Shown: piece by piece, positions 1 through 10,890 of the stretch | Numbering within the stretch: position 1 is the first letter of the stretch | How the letters are laid out: every line of letters begins with the position of its first letter | From: Anthoceros angustus | Lineage: Eukaryota > Streptophyta > Anthocerotopsida > Anthocerotales > Anthocerotaceae | Assembly: GCA_010909165.1 (NCBI GenBank) | Contig: MU008170.1 | Span: 1,178,001-1,242,000 of the forward strand | Direction of reading: 5' to 3' | Length of the DNA stretch: 64,000 bases | Made by a program: the position numbers and the translations under genes | The notes under the pieces: generated by a model | The model's input: the letters and a program-made list of their open reading frames with translations, nothing else | The model's database searches: none | What the model was told of the DNA's origin: nothing

Positions 1-1560
1 GTATTAAATACATTGGTCTTCAAATTTGAGAATGTCAATTTGCACCAAAATAGTGTGCTCGAGCATGCATAAGGTGTACCATTCTCATCAAGGTGGGTTG
101 CATAGTAAGTTTTCCTGCCATAAAACTTGTTATACACACACCGACATATCCACAGAGACAGCTCTGCCACCGATGTCACAGTGTGATACATAAATCTTCA
201 TGTCTATGATACAACAATTTTTGTTCCTTAGGGTTAGGGAATGCATCCCACTCCTCCTCCCCACCTGAATCCCGCCCATAGGGTCAACCGGCTGCACCTC
301 GCCCGGCCGCGAGATTGTAAAGCCTAGAAGCTTGCTCAAGGTCATCATCATGATGGGACCGATGGCGGACACGGCTGCGTAGCACACATGCGACAAAAAA
401 AATCCACTATGGGCTCATGCCCCCATTGAACAAAAATCTTGGAATAGTCTGCGCACTCACCTCATAGTGGGAGTCCTTTACATCCTACACACAAGAGAGG
501 GGCCCGGAGGTACCTGCGAACCAGAAGGGGAAGGTGCAGCTGGCAGTGCCATGGAACTAGAAGCATGCTCAAGGCCATCTGCCTCAAAGGTCAATATATA
601 TGTTGAAGGCCTGCTCAGGTCTGCATTTTCAACACGTTCTTGCGTACAGGTGGGCCAAATCTGCTACTTCGCAATGTCTAAAAGTGGCTATATGAAGCTT
701 GGACGTTCAGCTGCAAGCACTGTGCTTGGTAACCTTGGTTGCACCCTATTCTGTGACATTATTGTGTCTCTTGCAGCTTGAAGCAGTGCAGGCATGTGCA
801 ATTGCGGGCCACTAGCTCTGGAAAAGGGGAAACAATTTTATGCAAAAGGTCAACAACAAGTACTTGAAGCTCATGTATATGTGGCAAGTAGTCACATGTT
901 GGTAAGGAGTCTGAGAAGTGTGGCAGCTTACAAAGGATGCACGAAACGTGTTTGACAAGCTTGGTGAAAAACAAAAGTTTTGGACTATTTCTTCTCTGGA
1001 GGACTTGAGCCATATTGCAGTCCCTTGAATCACACCATCTCTTCATGGCCAAGTTGTGTACCGTTAACGTTCTCGACAGCGGGCGCGAAAAAAGAACGGG
1101 AGTATAGATGAGCGAGGTCTTCACATGGGGGGCCAGACATAACCCTAGCCGACATGTCCATAAAACATCTGCATGTATCCTGCATGTCTAGCAAAAATTC
1201 TAAACGACCAAAAGAAAAAGTGGGTGAAAAGATCCGAACGCCTGTGGCCAAGTTGTGTGATGGAAATTTTTCTGCCACATACGGTCATCCCGAGCTGATG
1301 TAGTTTGGTACAATACCATGGAATTTGGAAGATGCTGGGGCATCGATGCGTACAATATAGAGGAAAATAATGTTAACGTACATAACTAGTACCGTGACGA
1401 GATCGGTAGATAAGTGGGCAATAATTTTGATAAATAGGATAAATATAGGTTATTTGGATAACACTCGGGGGTGTAAATGAAGGGGTCCCAACTAACATAC
1501 AAAAACCAAAAGGTCTAACGTCTAATGTAGATCACATATTAAGAAGCAAGCGGCTATACG
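1..1560. other. No recognisable gene
   Basis: Open frames here are short (at most about 120 codons), overlap on both strands and show no domain or motif I recognise. No LTR, terminal repeat or satellite was detected. This is probably old intergenic or repeat-derived DNA. Confidence 0.5.
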
Positions 1561-1618
1561 CAGCCTTTTTGGCCTGAACCAAGCCATGGTTTAGGCTTGG
1601 TTCAGGCCAAAAGGGCTG
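1561..1618. repeat. 25-bp near-perfect foldback hairpin
   Basis: Two 25-bp arms (1561-1585 and 1594-1618) are reverse complements at 24 of 25 positions, around an 8-base loop. The single mismatch would be a G-U wobble in RNA. The arms begin CAGCC and end GGCTG. It could be a tiny foldback element or a precursor-like RNA hairpin; no promoter or terminator is evident, so neither role is established. Confidence 0.85.
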
Positions 1619-1918
1619 AAGAAGTGAAAATGTCCATTTTCTATGTTAGATTTTGAAAACGCATCGTAGCAACCCCTCGGTTGTATTATAAATTGTTGAA
1701 TGCTCTCTAATTTCTTATTTTTCTTTTCTTATTTCTAAGCTAATTGTACGCCGAGCCACACAACATCTTTAGCAACCATTTGCTGGATTGAATCGCTCCT
1801 AGCAGACCTCAACCATGTGCCCAATGTAGTGTGCACTTTTGTGATGGATGATGGATGGATCTAAAGATGGATGTTCGGATGTATGGCTATTCGGATGGTT
1901 TAAGTTGAGTTTCTTTTA

Positions 1919-1984
1919 GGGCGCCGGCATGTTGGCACCCTTTCAAGTAAAAGCCAAGGGCACAGCGCCGATATACCGGCGCCC
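1919..1984. repeat. GGGCGCCGG dyad in AT-rich DNA
   Basis: A perfect 9-bp inverted pair, GGGCGCCGG at 1919-1927 and CCGGCGCCC at 1976-1984, encloses about 48 bp containing further GGCA and GCGCCG words. The same GCCGGCGCC vocabulary recurs at 38.8-39.5 kb and 41.88-41.98 kb, so this looks like a dispersed GC-rich repeat family. Confidence 0.6.
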
Positions 1985-2102
1985 ACAAACCAGTACTCCC
2001 AGGCCTTCTACTAGAAAACACATGAAGATTCTTGATCTCAAAAGCTAGTACCCACTGCTTCATATCACAAATATCATTGCCTAAAATCGTGATTTAGTTA
2101 CT

Positions 2103-3265
2103 GTGCAATTTTTTGGAAGCGGCTCCACTTCTATCGGAAGAGGCTTTGTATATTTAGCTGCTTCAAATATTATCATGTTTAGAGAGCTTGAAAAATGGCA
2201 GGATGAAAAGATCCAAACTTGTACGAAGGAAATAATTTGTAGGCTGGAACTTGTTCATAATAAAGTTATCACTTTGAGTTCGTCTGCACATGGACTGAGT
2301 GTGCTTGAACTTTTTGCTGGAATTGGAGCTGGATTAGAGACTATTTAAGCTACTAGTTATGAAGTGAAATAATATATTTATTGTGATTTTGATGAAGTTT
2401 GTCAGGCTATTGCAAAAGTAAGGGTGGTAAAGTTGTGTAGAAAGTACCCTACCCAGATGAGATTTGAAGCAATGAAGCAATCTTTTTCTATCTGCCCTCA
2501 AGATATAAGACTTGTTGGGCCAAAACAATTTCAGCTGATCGAAGAGATTGACCCTGTGATAGCTGGATGGGAATACCAAGGGCATTCTATGAACGGGAAT
2601 GGAAGAGGATTGATGGACTATAGGTCATCATTATTTTATGAGGTGATAAGGATCTTGAATTTCATACAAAAACACCAAAAGAAGGAATGTGGATATTTGA
2701 TTGAGAATGTAGATTCTCAAATGGACCGAAGGTTTGAACTGAGATAGGATTTTGAGGAAATCAAGTATTATTTGGGAAAACCTGTCAAGTTGGACGCTGT
2801 ACAATTTGGATCCAGAGCTCATAAATTGCGATGTTTCTAAACTAACATTGTGCCAAAGCACCTGTTGATGAGACATGTAAGGAGATGGGTGAGGGATAGT
2901 GAGCTAGTGCTTGACCAGATCTTAAAATAAGGAAGGATAAGCAGGGAAGTAGTTAGTGATGATATAGACAACCGTGCTACTATGTGAATAAGAAGCGTGA
3001 ACCTAGGAGAGTATTACCAATATTTGTTAGTTTTGAGAGAGCAAATGCATTTAGAGATGATGGGCCTGGTATGGTGTTTGAAACCATGAAGAACCTATGG
3101 GAAGCGCCATCCTCCATGGAGAGAGAGAGAGTTATGAGTTCTGACACAGATGATACATGTGCAAAAGGGATAACTTTAGAACGACAGAACAAAAAGCTCA
3201 GGCAGGCTATGGATTTAAATATGCTCAAGTGGATGATGAAATCCTTCAAGATATATCAGAAGTAG
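2103..3265 (+). pseudogene. Cytosine-5 DNA methyltransferase (DNMT-type), retroelement-associated, decayed
   Basis: C5-methyltransferases transfer a methyl group from S-adenosylmethionine to cytosine in DNA. The SAM-binding motif I reads LELFAGIGAG at 2304-2333. The motif IV region reads IAGWEYQGHS near 2559-2588, followed by GRGLMDYRSSLF. The ENV of motif VI is at 2703-2711, QFGSRAHKLR lies near 2802-2831, and the C-terminal end reads RQAMDLN near 3199-3219. Length is about 390 codons, as expected for a catalytic domain alone. The frame from 2103 to about 2930 is one frame with several stops (for example TAA near 2346, TAG at 2745-2747); one shift near 2975 leads to the C-terminal part. The catalytic PCQ is EYQ here, with Tyr at 2574-2576, so the enzyme should be dead. 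A Ty3/gypsy RT begins 180 bp downstream on the same strand, suggesting it was part of a retrotransposon polyprotein. The family is sure; the element-borne status is inferred from position. Confidence 0.85.
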
Positions 3266-3447
3266 AAGAAAAAGTGGAGAGTTATCCTGAGTAATAGACT
3301 AAAGGGAGAAAAATCACCTAAAATGAACATTGCTAAGGAGCAAGAAACTAGGGGGGAGTCTATCATTTTGAGAGGAGGTGGTGAGTTTTCTCTACCGCTA
3401 GGAAAAGACTAAGATAATTTGAGGATGATAAAGAGTTCGCAAGGGAG

Positions 3448-3963
3448 GTGGAAATGTCCATCTACAATATCAGCTTATCAAACAAAGATATTATAAAAGG
3501 TATGATGCAACCTGATTTTGAGTGGGATGTTTCTGAACAGTTGGATGTAGAAGATAGGGAGGATATTAGAAAAATTTTGAATGAAAGGAGACAAGTTTTC
3601 GCCTTCTCAACTAAGGAATTAGGAAGGCACAAAACTTTCAAGTTTAAATTACGCCTCAAGACTTCAGAGCTAGTCTTTAGGAGACCGTACCAATTGAGCA
3701 AGGCGGAGAATAAGATTGTTGACAAGAAATGTCATGACCTGTTGGAGGCAAGTTTGATTCGAACATCAGAGTCAGACTATGCAACAGTCATGGTGCTTCC
3801 ACCCAAGAAAGATATTCATAGCAACTACACGGAAAAAAAGATGCGTGGTGATTACAGACCATTGAATGATGTCACACTTGGGTACAAACATGCTTTAGTG
3901 CCACACATTAGTACCAAATGTCAAAACACATTTGGTCACCTTAAGAGAGAGTGTGAAGGTTAG
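3448..3963 (+). pseudogene. Ty3/gypsy reverse transcriptase, N-terminal fragment
   Basis: This open frame of 171 codons matches the protease-RT linker and first RT block of Ty3/gypsy Pol. It contains VFAFSTKELG near residue 50, then VFRRPYQLSKAE, a stretch like the usual LLEAGLIRPS (here LLEASLIRTS), VLPPKKD and MRGDYRPLNDVT. RT copies the element RNA into DNA. Homology stops soon after the DYRPLN block, before the catalytic YxDD region, and the frame ends in KCQNTFGHLKREC, which resembles a shortened gag zinc knuckle. The domain is therefore truncated and perhaps joined to another element part. It follows the methyltransferase pseudogene in the same orientation, consistent with one parent element. 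The 182 bp between them carry stops and no domain I recognise. Confidence 0.85.
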
Positions 3964-5639
3964 AATTCAGATCATAGCTTGTAACAATAGGAGAGACTAG
4001 CTCGCATGTCATAGCATAAACACACTCTCCCCACGAGAACAACACGCAAATTCCTCACGCATCACTCTCGGAGTCATAATTGGTTTGCACCTATATTTGC
4101 ATATTAGATTTGTTTGCTTGGTTGTCTATTGAGGAAGTTCTCATATGAATGCAAGTGCTTACCTTGTGCGACATTGGCAAAATTAATTTTGCTTGCTACT
4201 GCAAAGAAGATTGCATGGAACAAGTACCAGGGAGCAAGAGTGAGCAGTTAAAAGAGGTTTATCCTAGTAGTTCTGAAGGAAGAATGCTCCTGTGCTAAAG
4301 CATCTGGTCAATTGTTTGAGTCTAGGTGTGGCCACATACCGGCTACATTTTATGACATGGGGTCAAAGAAGGCGAGGGGACTATGAGGATTGTTGCAGTG
4401 CCTAGTGACCTTGAGCTGCAGTGCCTTGTGAGATTTTTTGTGTTGTGTTTTGAGTGGTTGTAGAGGTGCAAGGATGGCAGGGGATTGCAAATCCACGACT
4501 CACAGCCAAGGGGTGTGCCAACCGTGAAGAGCGTAACAAATCTCGTAACTTCTAGGCTTTTGATTAGAAGATAGTTCCCAGATTGAGGTGTATGAGTGAT
4601 GAGCGTGGAAGCTGAATCGCTGAACAAGATGAGCGTGTGTGGTAAGGGAATGTTGAGGCTAATATTAGGAATGGCCATGGTCACCTAACTTTTGTATAAA
4701 AAAATCTCAGCCCTACGCTTCCCATATGCATGTAAGAAGAAGGGCATACCCACGTCCTGACTTCGTTGCCTGAGACCTCGCCAAGACGTCAAGCTAGTTG
4801 TTCACATCTGTTCCTTGACACGCTTGTTTGCAAGTCCAGTCCGTGGTTTTGTACTGTTGTTTTAAAAAACCCTGCTGTTTTAAAAAATTCTACATAAGAG
4901 TGTACATCACCGAGTACCATCCATGGCTAGAGTCCTCAATATTATCACCAGGAGCTGGTGTCTAGAGTTGTAACATTGTGAGAAAGTCTTATCATGAGGG
5001 CCGACTCAGGTCATTATGATTGTTTAGTCTGTTTTACGCATACGTGTGGTAGATCTACAGAGTATGATGACTGATGTCGTGCATGCTTGCATTTGTGGCG
5101 CGACTTTCGGCAGCCGCGCATAATCCGCTGGTCGCTGTAAGGAGTCCGCTCCCAAGAGAATGATAGGCCCGCTTGCCTCGCTCCAATCGCTTTCACATCA
5201 CGCAATGGACCGCTTCGTACTCAACACACACATTCATCGCTTTACGACTAACTACCCGTGCTCACCGAATGTGCCCGGCGCGTGACTAAACGCGTTTAAG
5301 GACCCGTCACACCGCTATCATTCAAGTTCGTCACTCATTCCTCTAGTCCGCTCCTCTCAAGACTCTTACTACACTCATCGCCCCTTGGAGAAAAACGCTG
5401 GTGGCTGCTGTCCGGACCTCCTCCGTTGCTCGCTGTGCCTCTCCGTCCGGGCTCTACACGCCTCCGGGTTCCTCCGCTCACTGCCCGTCGTCTGACGCCG
5501 GGCCGTTGTTCGACGAGTGGTAAGGTCCCCTGGTTACTCTTCCCCGCACACACACCACCACATTAGGGTCCGTCACCAAGACCTTGACTGGCCTCTCCGA
5601 GGGCTGTCGCCAGTCACCTGTGACTCACGTTAGTGCAAG
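3964..5639. other. No recognisable gene
   Basis: This AT-rich to mixed stretch has only short frames. The sole relation I see is a 64-bp segment at 4114-4177 shared with 23159-23220. The last 300 bp, GC-richer, lead into the gypsy 3' ORF region without a visible LTR or terminal repeat. Confidence 0.5.
4114..4177 (+). repeat. Dispersed 64-bp repeat (partner 23159-23220)
   Basis: The segment TTGCTTGGTTGT, then GAGGAAGT, ATATGAAT, CAAGTGCTTACC and GTGCGACAT is shared with 23159-23220 at roughly 85-90% identity by eye, in the same orientation. In the second copy it abuts an exon-like minus-strand coding remnant and could hold a splice donor (CGAG followed by GTAAGC on the minus strand). It may mark a second, more decayed copy of that unknown gene. 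Confidence 0.5.
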
Positions 5640-8348
5640 AAGACACACAAGGTCCGCATGGAAACGCGCATCAACACCAAGAGAAAGATACTTTACTTAG
5701 AGTGCTCGCCCTCTTATACTATCAAGGTCGGCCGGGCAACCGGGCGAGGGAATTAGAGCAAAACCGTGATTGGGACCGGCATTGGTTAGGGGCGGGCGCA
5801 GAAGGAGGAGGCAGGGGTTTGGTGATGGAACCTTCTCGAAAAGGAGCACAAGAAGAGTGCACCGCCCGGTGAAGGCGGCGAATCCGGAACCCAATGGTTG
5901 GTCGACGCGAATTGGCAACAAAGACAGCTTAATGGGTCCGCCGATCCGCTTCCTACAAAGACAAGAAGTGTGATTATTTGTCGACCACTTGCCGTTGTTC
6001 CTCCATGAAGTTGTCAAGGGGCTAAAATCGATCGGGACGAATCCTCTTTGAGAAGTTGAGTGAAGAAAGGTTGAACTCCTCCCACCCCCGCCCTCTCTAA
6101 TTTCACCATTCCTAGTTCATCTTTATGCGCATGCTATTGCCCCGCAGAGGTAGAAATTGTGGCCTCCTTCATATGTGGAAGCCGCCGTGAGGTGAAGTGG
6201 AAAGCGAGGAGCCCAAGGAGGAAATTGAGGAGGAACTGACAGGGAGTCCATGGTGCGCCTGAGGAAGAGAAGGAAATTCTACCAAAGAAGAAGAGGAAGA
6301 CCGGGACGGTCCCAAAAGTGAAGGGACGCTGTCACAGTCGGTCGGCCATGAAAAGCAAAGAAAATGAAAGCCAAACGCAATCGAGGTGGCAGGAAGAGAG
6401 GCGCTCCGAGGAAGAAAATTTTGCCGACTGGATGCGATGATGAGCCAACCCGAGGAATTAGGGCGACCTCGTGAGCGGACCCTCCTCAAAGATGGGAAGA
6501 GATTTTCAAGGGACTCCACCGCAACAGAGGTGGATGCAACAATTGGTGAGGGTGCGCACTTTGTTGGGAAGGAAAGGTGCTCGAGGGATGGCCCGCACGG
6601 GCCGCAACAAGTGGAATTGCGTGAGCCGAGACATCGATGATCCGGGCCCAAGCGGATTTGTTGGACCAAGCGGCCTTGGCTCTCACATGGCTCAAGTAAG
6701 GCGGGGGAGGAAGTGGTGAAGGCTGTGTTTTGAAGGAGAAGCCCAAGCAACCGGAGGAAGACAAGCGGCCTTAGAGGAGATAAGGGCAAGATTCAAGAGA
6801 TTTGTGCAGGCCTGTGAGAAGCCGCAAGCCATGACGAGTCCAGGAAGCGCTCATGGCTCAAATTAAGGATGCCCACGAGTCAAACCAGAGATGGTGGAGT
6901 TGTTGCAGCCCAGAGCGAGGCGGCCTGGTGGAAAAGGCCCATAAGCTGAACGGTATAAACGGAGCGGATGAGGCACGTCGAACCGAAAAGAGAAGGGGGT
7001 AGACCACGATCAGTAAGGCACACCGAGGGAAGGACAAGAAGAAGGTAGTCAAACACCTCCGGACCAACGACGGTCGTGGAGTCCACACCGGGTAGCGAAG
7101 TGAATGGCACAACGCGACGCGACCGTGGCGGAGGAAGAGGCGCGATCCGAGGAAGAAAATTTTTGACTGGATGCGATGATGAATCAACCCAGAGGAATTA
7201 GGCTGACCTCGAGCGGACCCTCAAGATGGGAAGAGATTTTCAAGGGACTCCACCGGCAACAGAGGTGGATGCAAAATTGGTGAGGTGCGCACTTTGTTGG
7301 GAAGGAAAGGTGCTCGACAGGGATGGCTGCACGGGCCGCCAACAAGTGGAATTACAGTGAGCCGACGACATCGATGATCCCAAGCGGATTTGTTGGACCA
7401 AGCGGCCTTGGCTCTCACATGGCCTGGGCAAGGGCGGGCGGAGGAAGTGGTGAAGGTTTGAGAGGAGGCCTGGCCAAGCAACCTGGAGGAAGACAAGCGG
7501 CCTTAGAGGAGATAAGAAGCTTCAGGATTTGTGCAGGCCTGTGAGAAGCCGCAGCCATGACGAGTCACAGGAAGCCATGGCTCAAATTAAGGATGCCCAC
7601 GAGTCAAACCAGAGATGGTGGGGGAGTTGCGAGCCCAGAGCGTGAGGCGGCCTCGTGGAGAAGGTCCATAAGCAGCGGAACGGTATAAACGGAGGGATGA
7701 GGCACGCACAACCGAAAAAAGGAAGGGGAAGGGTAGTGACCACGATCGGTAGTGGAAGGTACACCGAGGGAAGGACAGCCAAGGTAGCCGAAACACCTAC
7801 CACGGTGGACCAACGACGGTGGAGACCACTGGTAGCGGCGAATGGGCGGGCGACAGACGCGACGCCCGCGAGGACATGGACCAAACTGTGTGTAGCGGAG
7901 GAGGGGTAAGCACCTCACGCGCAGGGGTCCTATTATATTGCGCACATGGATGAGGAAACTTATGCCGGTCTATATGTGAATGGAGAACGCGGCTTAACCT
8001 CACCGGCCCATGTGCGTGTGGAAATAGGAGGGATCGTCCTACCCATCGCAAGTGAGGACCAAGTGCATACTTCTACCACCGCCCGTGTGGGGTTGGCCCC
8101 TATTATGCGCGGAGGCGACTTTGGAGGAGTTGAGCGAGGAGGAGGTCCAGCTTGGGTGGACGAGGAACCGTGAATAATCCTCAAGAATAGGCGGGAAGAT
8201 GCGGAAGCCCAAGGGCACCTCAAATTAGGACGCCAGCAGGATGGTGAGGTGGAAGTGTGGGAGAACCCGTGACCCGGGCGTGGAGGGCTCGTGGCGGCGG
8301 CAATGGAGGACGAGACGAAGTCGAGGTAGGGCGACAGCGAGGTGGAGG
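5640..8348 (+). pseudogene. Ty3/gypsy 3' ORF (unknown function), copy 1, heavily frameshifted
   Basis: This region is collinear with 17661-20080 and 35660-40340, which also sit upstream of the same LTR family. In the better-preserved copy near 36.6-36.95 kb it encodes an unrecognised protein with a stretch like EPNGWSTR and MKLSRGE, followed by Lys/Glu-rich low-complexity sequence. The C-terminal part here contains MDEETYAGLYVNGERG at about 7946-7993 and VGLAPIMR near 8090. Some plant Tat-type gypsy elements carry an extra ORF between integrase and the 3' LTR, and position fits that. I do not recognise a domain and assign no function. Reading is broken by many small indels, often at CAG, CTG or CCG. 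Parts of the region are internally duplicated. It belongs to an element whose body lies to the left and is missing. Confidence 0.55.
6409..7950 (+). repeat. Internal ~742-bp tandem duplication within the 3' ORF
   Basis: The sequence starting GAGGAAGAAAATTTT at about 6409 recurs at about 7151 and stays collinear through the GGGAAGAGATTTTCAAGG, GCAGGCCTGTGAGAAGCC and ATGCCCACGAGTCAAACC landmarks. The copies differ mostly by small indels. The other 3' ORF copies (19 kb and 37 kb) have this segment once, so the duplication is local to this copy or an assembly effect. Confidence 0.65.
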
Positions 8349-8909
8349 TGGCAACCTAAAGATAATTTGGTTAGGATGCTCGACCTAGGATCGCCCGAAT
8401 TGTGGGCGCCCCCAGCTTTTCTTAGGACCTAAACTGGGGAAACAGGCGGCCGATGTATAAGAGGGGCAAAGCCCTCACGATAACTCCGGTTGAGATCCCC
8501 ACGCCTGTGGCTGGTTGGAGACGTCCGACAGAGGTGGTGTGCGCGCCTAGGGTGGTCGAGAGCTTGCTCACGGGAGGAGGTGATGGAGCAATTTTCGACA
8601 AGGAGGAGGAAACCAAGGGATTGGCGCGGGGTCCGGAGCTTGCGTAACGCCTGGACGCCTGGGTTCTTCTCCTTCACCTTGTCCGTTGTGTTCAAATTGA
8701 GAGAGTGTGAGTGGATGGTTGGAAGCCCGGGCAATTGAGGGAGAGAGAGAGAGAAGAGATTGGGTGAAGGAGAGATCAAATCAGACGCTGGCGCGAGGTG
8801 TGAGGGGGGAAGAGAAGGAGCTAATTGGAGCTTAGAGAATTGTGTGAATTGAAAAGAAACCAAACCGTGCGTGGAAAGTGCACAAGGAACAGTCGGGAAA
8901 TGTGTGGCG

Positions 8910-8948
<39 letters not shown>

Positions 8949-9331
8949 AGCGAGGTATCCTAGGAACTTTGGTCTAGGAATGTGGTGCATGAAGTGTGAG
9001 TGCACAAATCCGATCCGGAGCGTGACGCCCGTGAGGATCCGCGGGCGCCCGCACGAGATAAGTCTAGGGTTTGGTGGGACCCACCTGGGTCGTAGCAACT
9101 ACCCTGAGTGGGGGTGAGAGATTTGGGGCCGGGAGAGTCGTGGTAAGACAAGGTAGTAGTAGAGTAGTAGGTGTAAGAGGAGTAAAAGTAAGTCTTGACT
9201 TAGGCAAGGTGATAGCGATAGAAGTTAGCGCCTTGGCACAAACCATTCCCTTGGGAGCGAATCCTAAGCCTACAACGACATTGAGGGTGAATGTGGACCT
9301 CACGTGTCCGGACACGAATCCACACTCCACA
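8349..9331 (+). mobile_element. Ty3/gypsy LTR (5' LTR of the gag-pol element)
   Basis: The segment is repeated at 20081-20747 (truncated), 21598-22711, 40341-41488 and, inverted, from about 63530 to the window end. It begins near TGGCAACC (elsewhere TGGTAGCATCC or TGACAGCATCC) and ends CACTCCACA, giving TG...CA termini. A TATA-like GATGTATAAGAGGGG sits near 8451, identical in two other copies, and a (TG)n tract lies in the 3' half. A primer-binding site follows three bases after the end. Exact 5' boundary is uncertain by a few bases because no target duplication could be matched. Confidence 0.75.
8912..8945 (+). repeat. (TG)n microsatellite inside LTR
   Basis: About 17 TG units follow GGCGCC within the LTR. 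The same position holds TG tracts in the other plus-strand LTR copies (20714-20745, 22245-22277, 41007-41028) and a CA-rich tract in the inverted one near 63950, so it is an ancestral LTR component with length variation. Confidence 0.9.
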
Positions 9332-9334
9332 TTT

Positions 9335-9352
9335 TGGCGCTGTCGGGAATGG
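9335..9352 (+). promoter_or_regulatory. Primer-binding site, tRNA-Asp type
   Basis: TGGCGCTGTCGGGAAT lies three bases after the LTR end. It resembles TGGCGCCGTTGCCGGGGA, the complement of the 3' end of plant tRNA-Asp and a common site in Tat/Athila-type gypsy elements. It has a substitution and a missing dinucleotide, so priming would be weak. It fixes the orientation of the element as plus. Confidence 0.75.
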
Positions 9353-9420
9353 AATCACAAGGACGAGGTAGAACTAACCATAGCTTAAGTAGAGTCTAGA
9401 ATTACTAGAGTGATCGATGG

Positions 9421-10422
9421 ATGCCTCGGGTGGAGACAAGCGATTCTGGATCTGACTGTGGGGAAACGCTTCTGGCAAGACGGCAACGCCAAGCAGCGGA
9501 AAGATTGCAGAGAGTTACGAGGAGAGCACGGGCGGAGATCACACTTGCTGGACGAGGAAGGGGGACAGGGAGTCAACTCGGAACTAGGGATCGGATCTTA
9601 ACGGATTCAGATTCCCAACCCTCGACTACAGAAGCGGTACAAGGGGCCAGGTACCCCGACCCCACCTTGTCTTTTGATCTCGCCCGATTGCCTAGATCCA
9701 GTCTCGTGAATGTAGAGGTCACCAGACGTAGGGCTGGCCAACTACCACAATGCTGAAAGTACCACGTAGTTATGGCGATCGTGCTTGTTACTACTAAGCA
9801 ATCTTACCCGCTATGGAGAAAAGAAGGGCCATGAGGATCCCGACGAGTTTGTCGTTGCTTGAGCAGCTGACGCCACAACCGTGAGGATGCGATCGTGCCC
9901 ACTGCTTTATGGAGTCTTACGCGAGCGCGCCAAGTGGTACAAGCGGAGTACATAGCTTCCACACCCCGCCTACTTTGGGGCCTTGAAGAGAGCTTTTGTG
10001 AAAGATCTGAGGGGTCGATGTGGAAGGGTATGTCCAAACTCGAGGGATTGCGAGAGGGAAGAAGAGACCCCGCAGCTTATGTGGAAAGGTTCCACACTAC
10101 GGATCGGTCCGCACTCGAGCTAATGGCCATTCACCGGTTTGCAAGAGGATTGGGCGGAGATGGGAAGACACGCCTCTGTCCGAGAAAAGATTTGGATCGG
10201 GCGATCAAGGCTGCTCTGAACTATGAGGAGTCCAACGCGGAAGAGAAGAAGAACTCGAACAAGGGCGCACGGAAGGACAAAAAGAAATACAAAAAGAAGA
10301 AGAAGTACTATCCTCCGGCGATGCCCTGGAGGAGGATAGTTTTCAACCGACTCGGTAGCTCCACCAAGAGGAGACCAATGAGGATTCGGAGGAGAATTCG
10401 AAGGAGCGCAATCAAGGGATAG
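9421..10422 (+). pseudogene. Ty3/gypsy Gag (capsid region)
   Basis: Gag packages element RNA into virus-like particles. Two frames carry it. The first (9421-9756) starts soon after the primer site with a basic, Arg-rich N terminus. The second (9895-10422) has the retrotransposon gag signature around SLTRARQVVQAEY, EGLREGRRDPAAYVERFH and the following helix, then a Lys-rich tail (KGARKDKKKYKKKKKYY). Between them the expected capsid N-terminal helices are recoverable only across frame changes. Order and spacing after the LTR and primer site are normal. A CCHC knuckle follows at 10.85 kb. Several frameshifts make it non-functional as read, though some may be sequencing errors. Confidence 0.8.
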
Positions 10423-10853
10423 AAGGAAGAAGGGAAAAATGACTGGAAACAAGACGACGTAAAAGGGAAGGAGCCGCTATATGCAAAAGGACGGAGTGTG
10501 TGAGAAGAGAGGTGGAAACAAAGAGCCAAAAAGTGGAGCAACAAGGGAACAAGATGGAGGAAATGATGGTCAAACCGAGAAACTCCATCTTAATGCCATC
10601 AAGGACCATGATAGAAGAAGGGTTGCTCCGGAGCGGCAATCTCTCGCTCAACTTGTGGACAAGTAGGCACTCGAGGTCGAATCTGCCCACAAACAAAAGT
10701 GCAACACTGGGCTACGAGGAGGATGAGGAGATGTGCTTGGAAGATACATACCCAAGAGGCACACCGATCTGGTACCAAAACTTTGTACTCAAGTTTACGA
10801 AACCCACTATGGGTATTCGTATCGATGGCAAGGAACCCGCAAATGAGTGCCAT

Positions 10854-10890
10854 TGTTACAATTGCCGAGGGTTCGCATCTTGCTGGATGC
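10854..10890 (+). pseudogene. Gag CCHC zinc knuckle, split by a frameshift
   Basis: CYNC is read in one frame at 10854-10865; the histidine (10876-10878) and last cysteine (10888-10890, in HLAGCP) are read one frame over. Together they fit C-x2-C-x4-H-x4-C nucleocapsid spacing once the frame change is allowed. The knuckle would bind element RNA. The region from about 10.9 to 11.4 kb beyond it has no domain I recognise. Confidence 0.75.

Noticed and set aside
467-1278. ORFs of 80-120 codons on both strands
   Set aside because: Mutually overlapping, no motif, no neighbour context.
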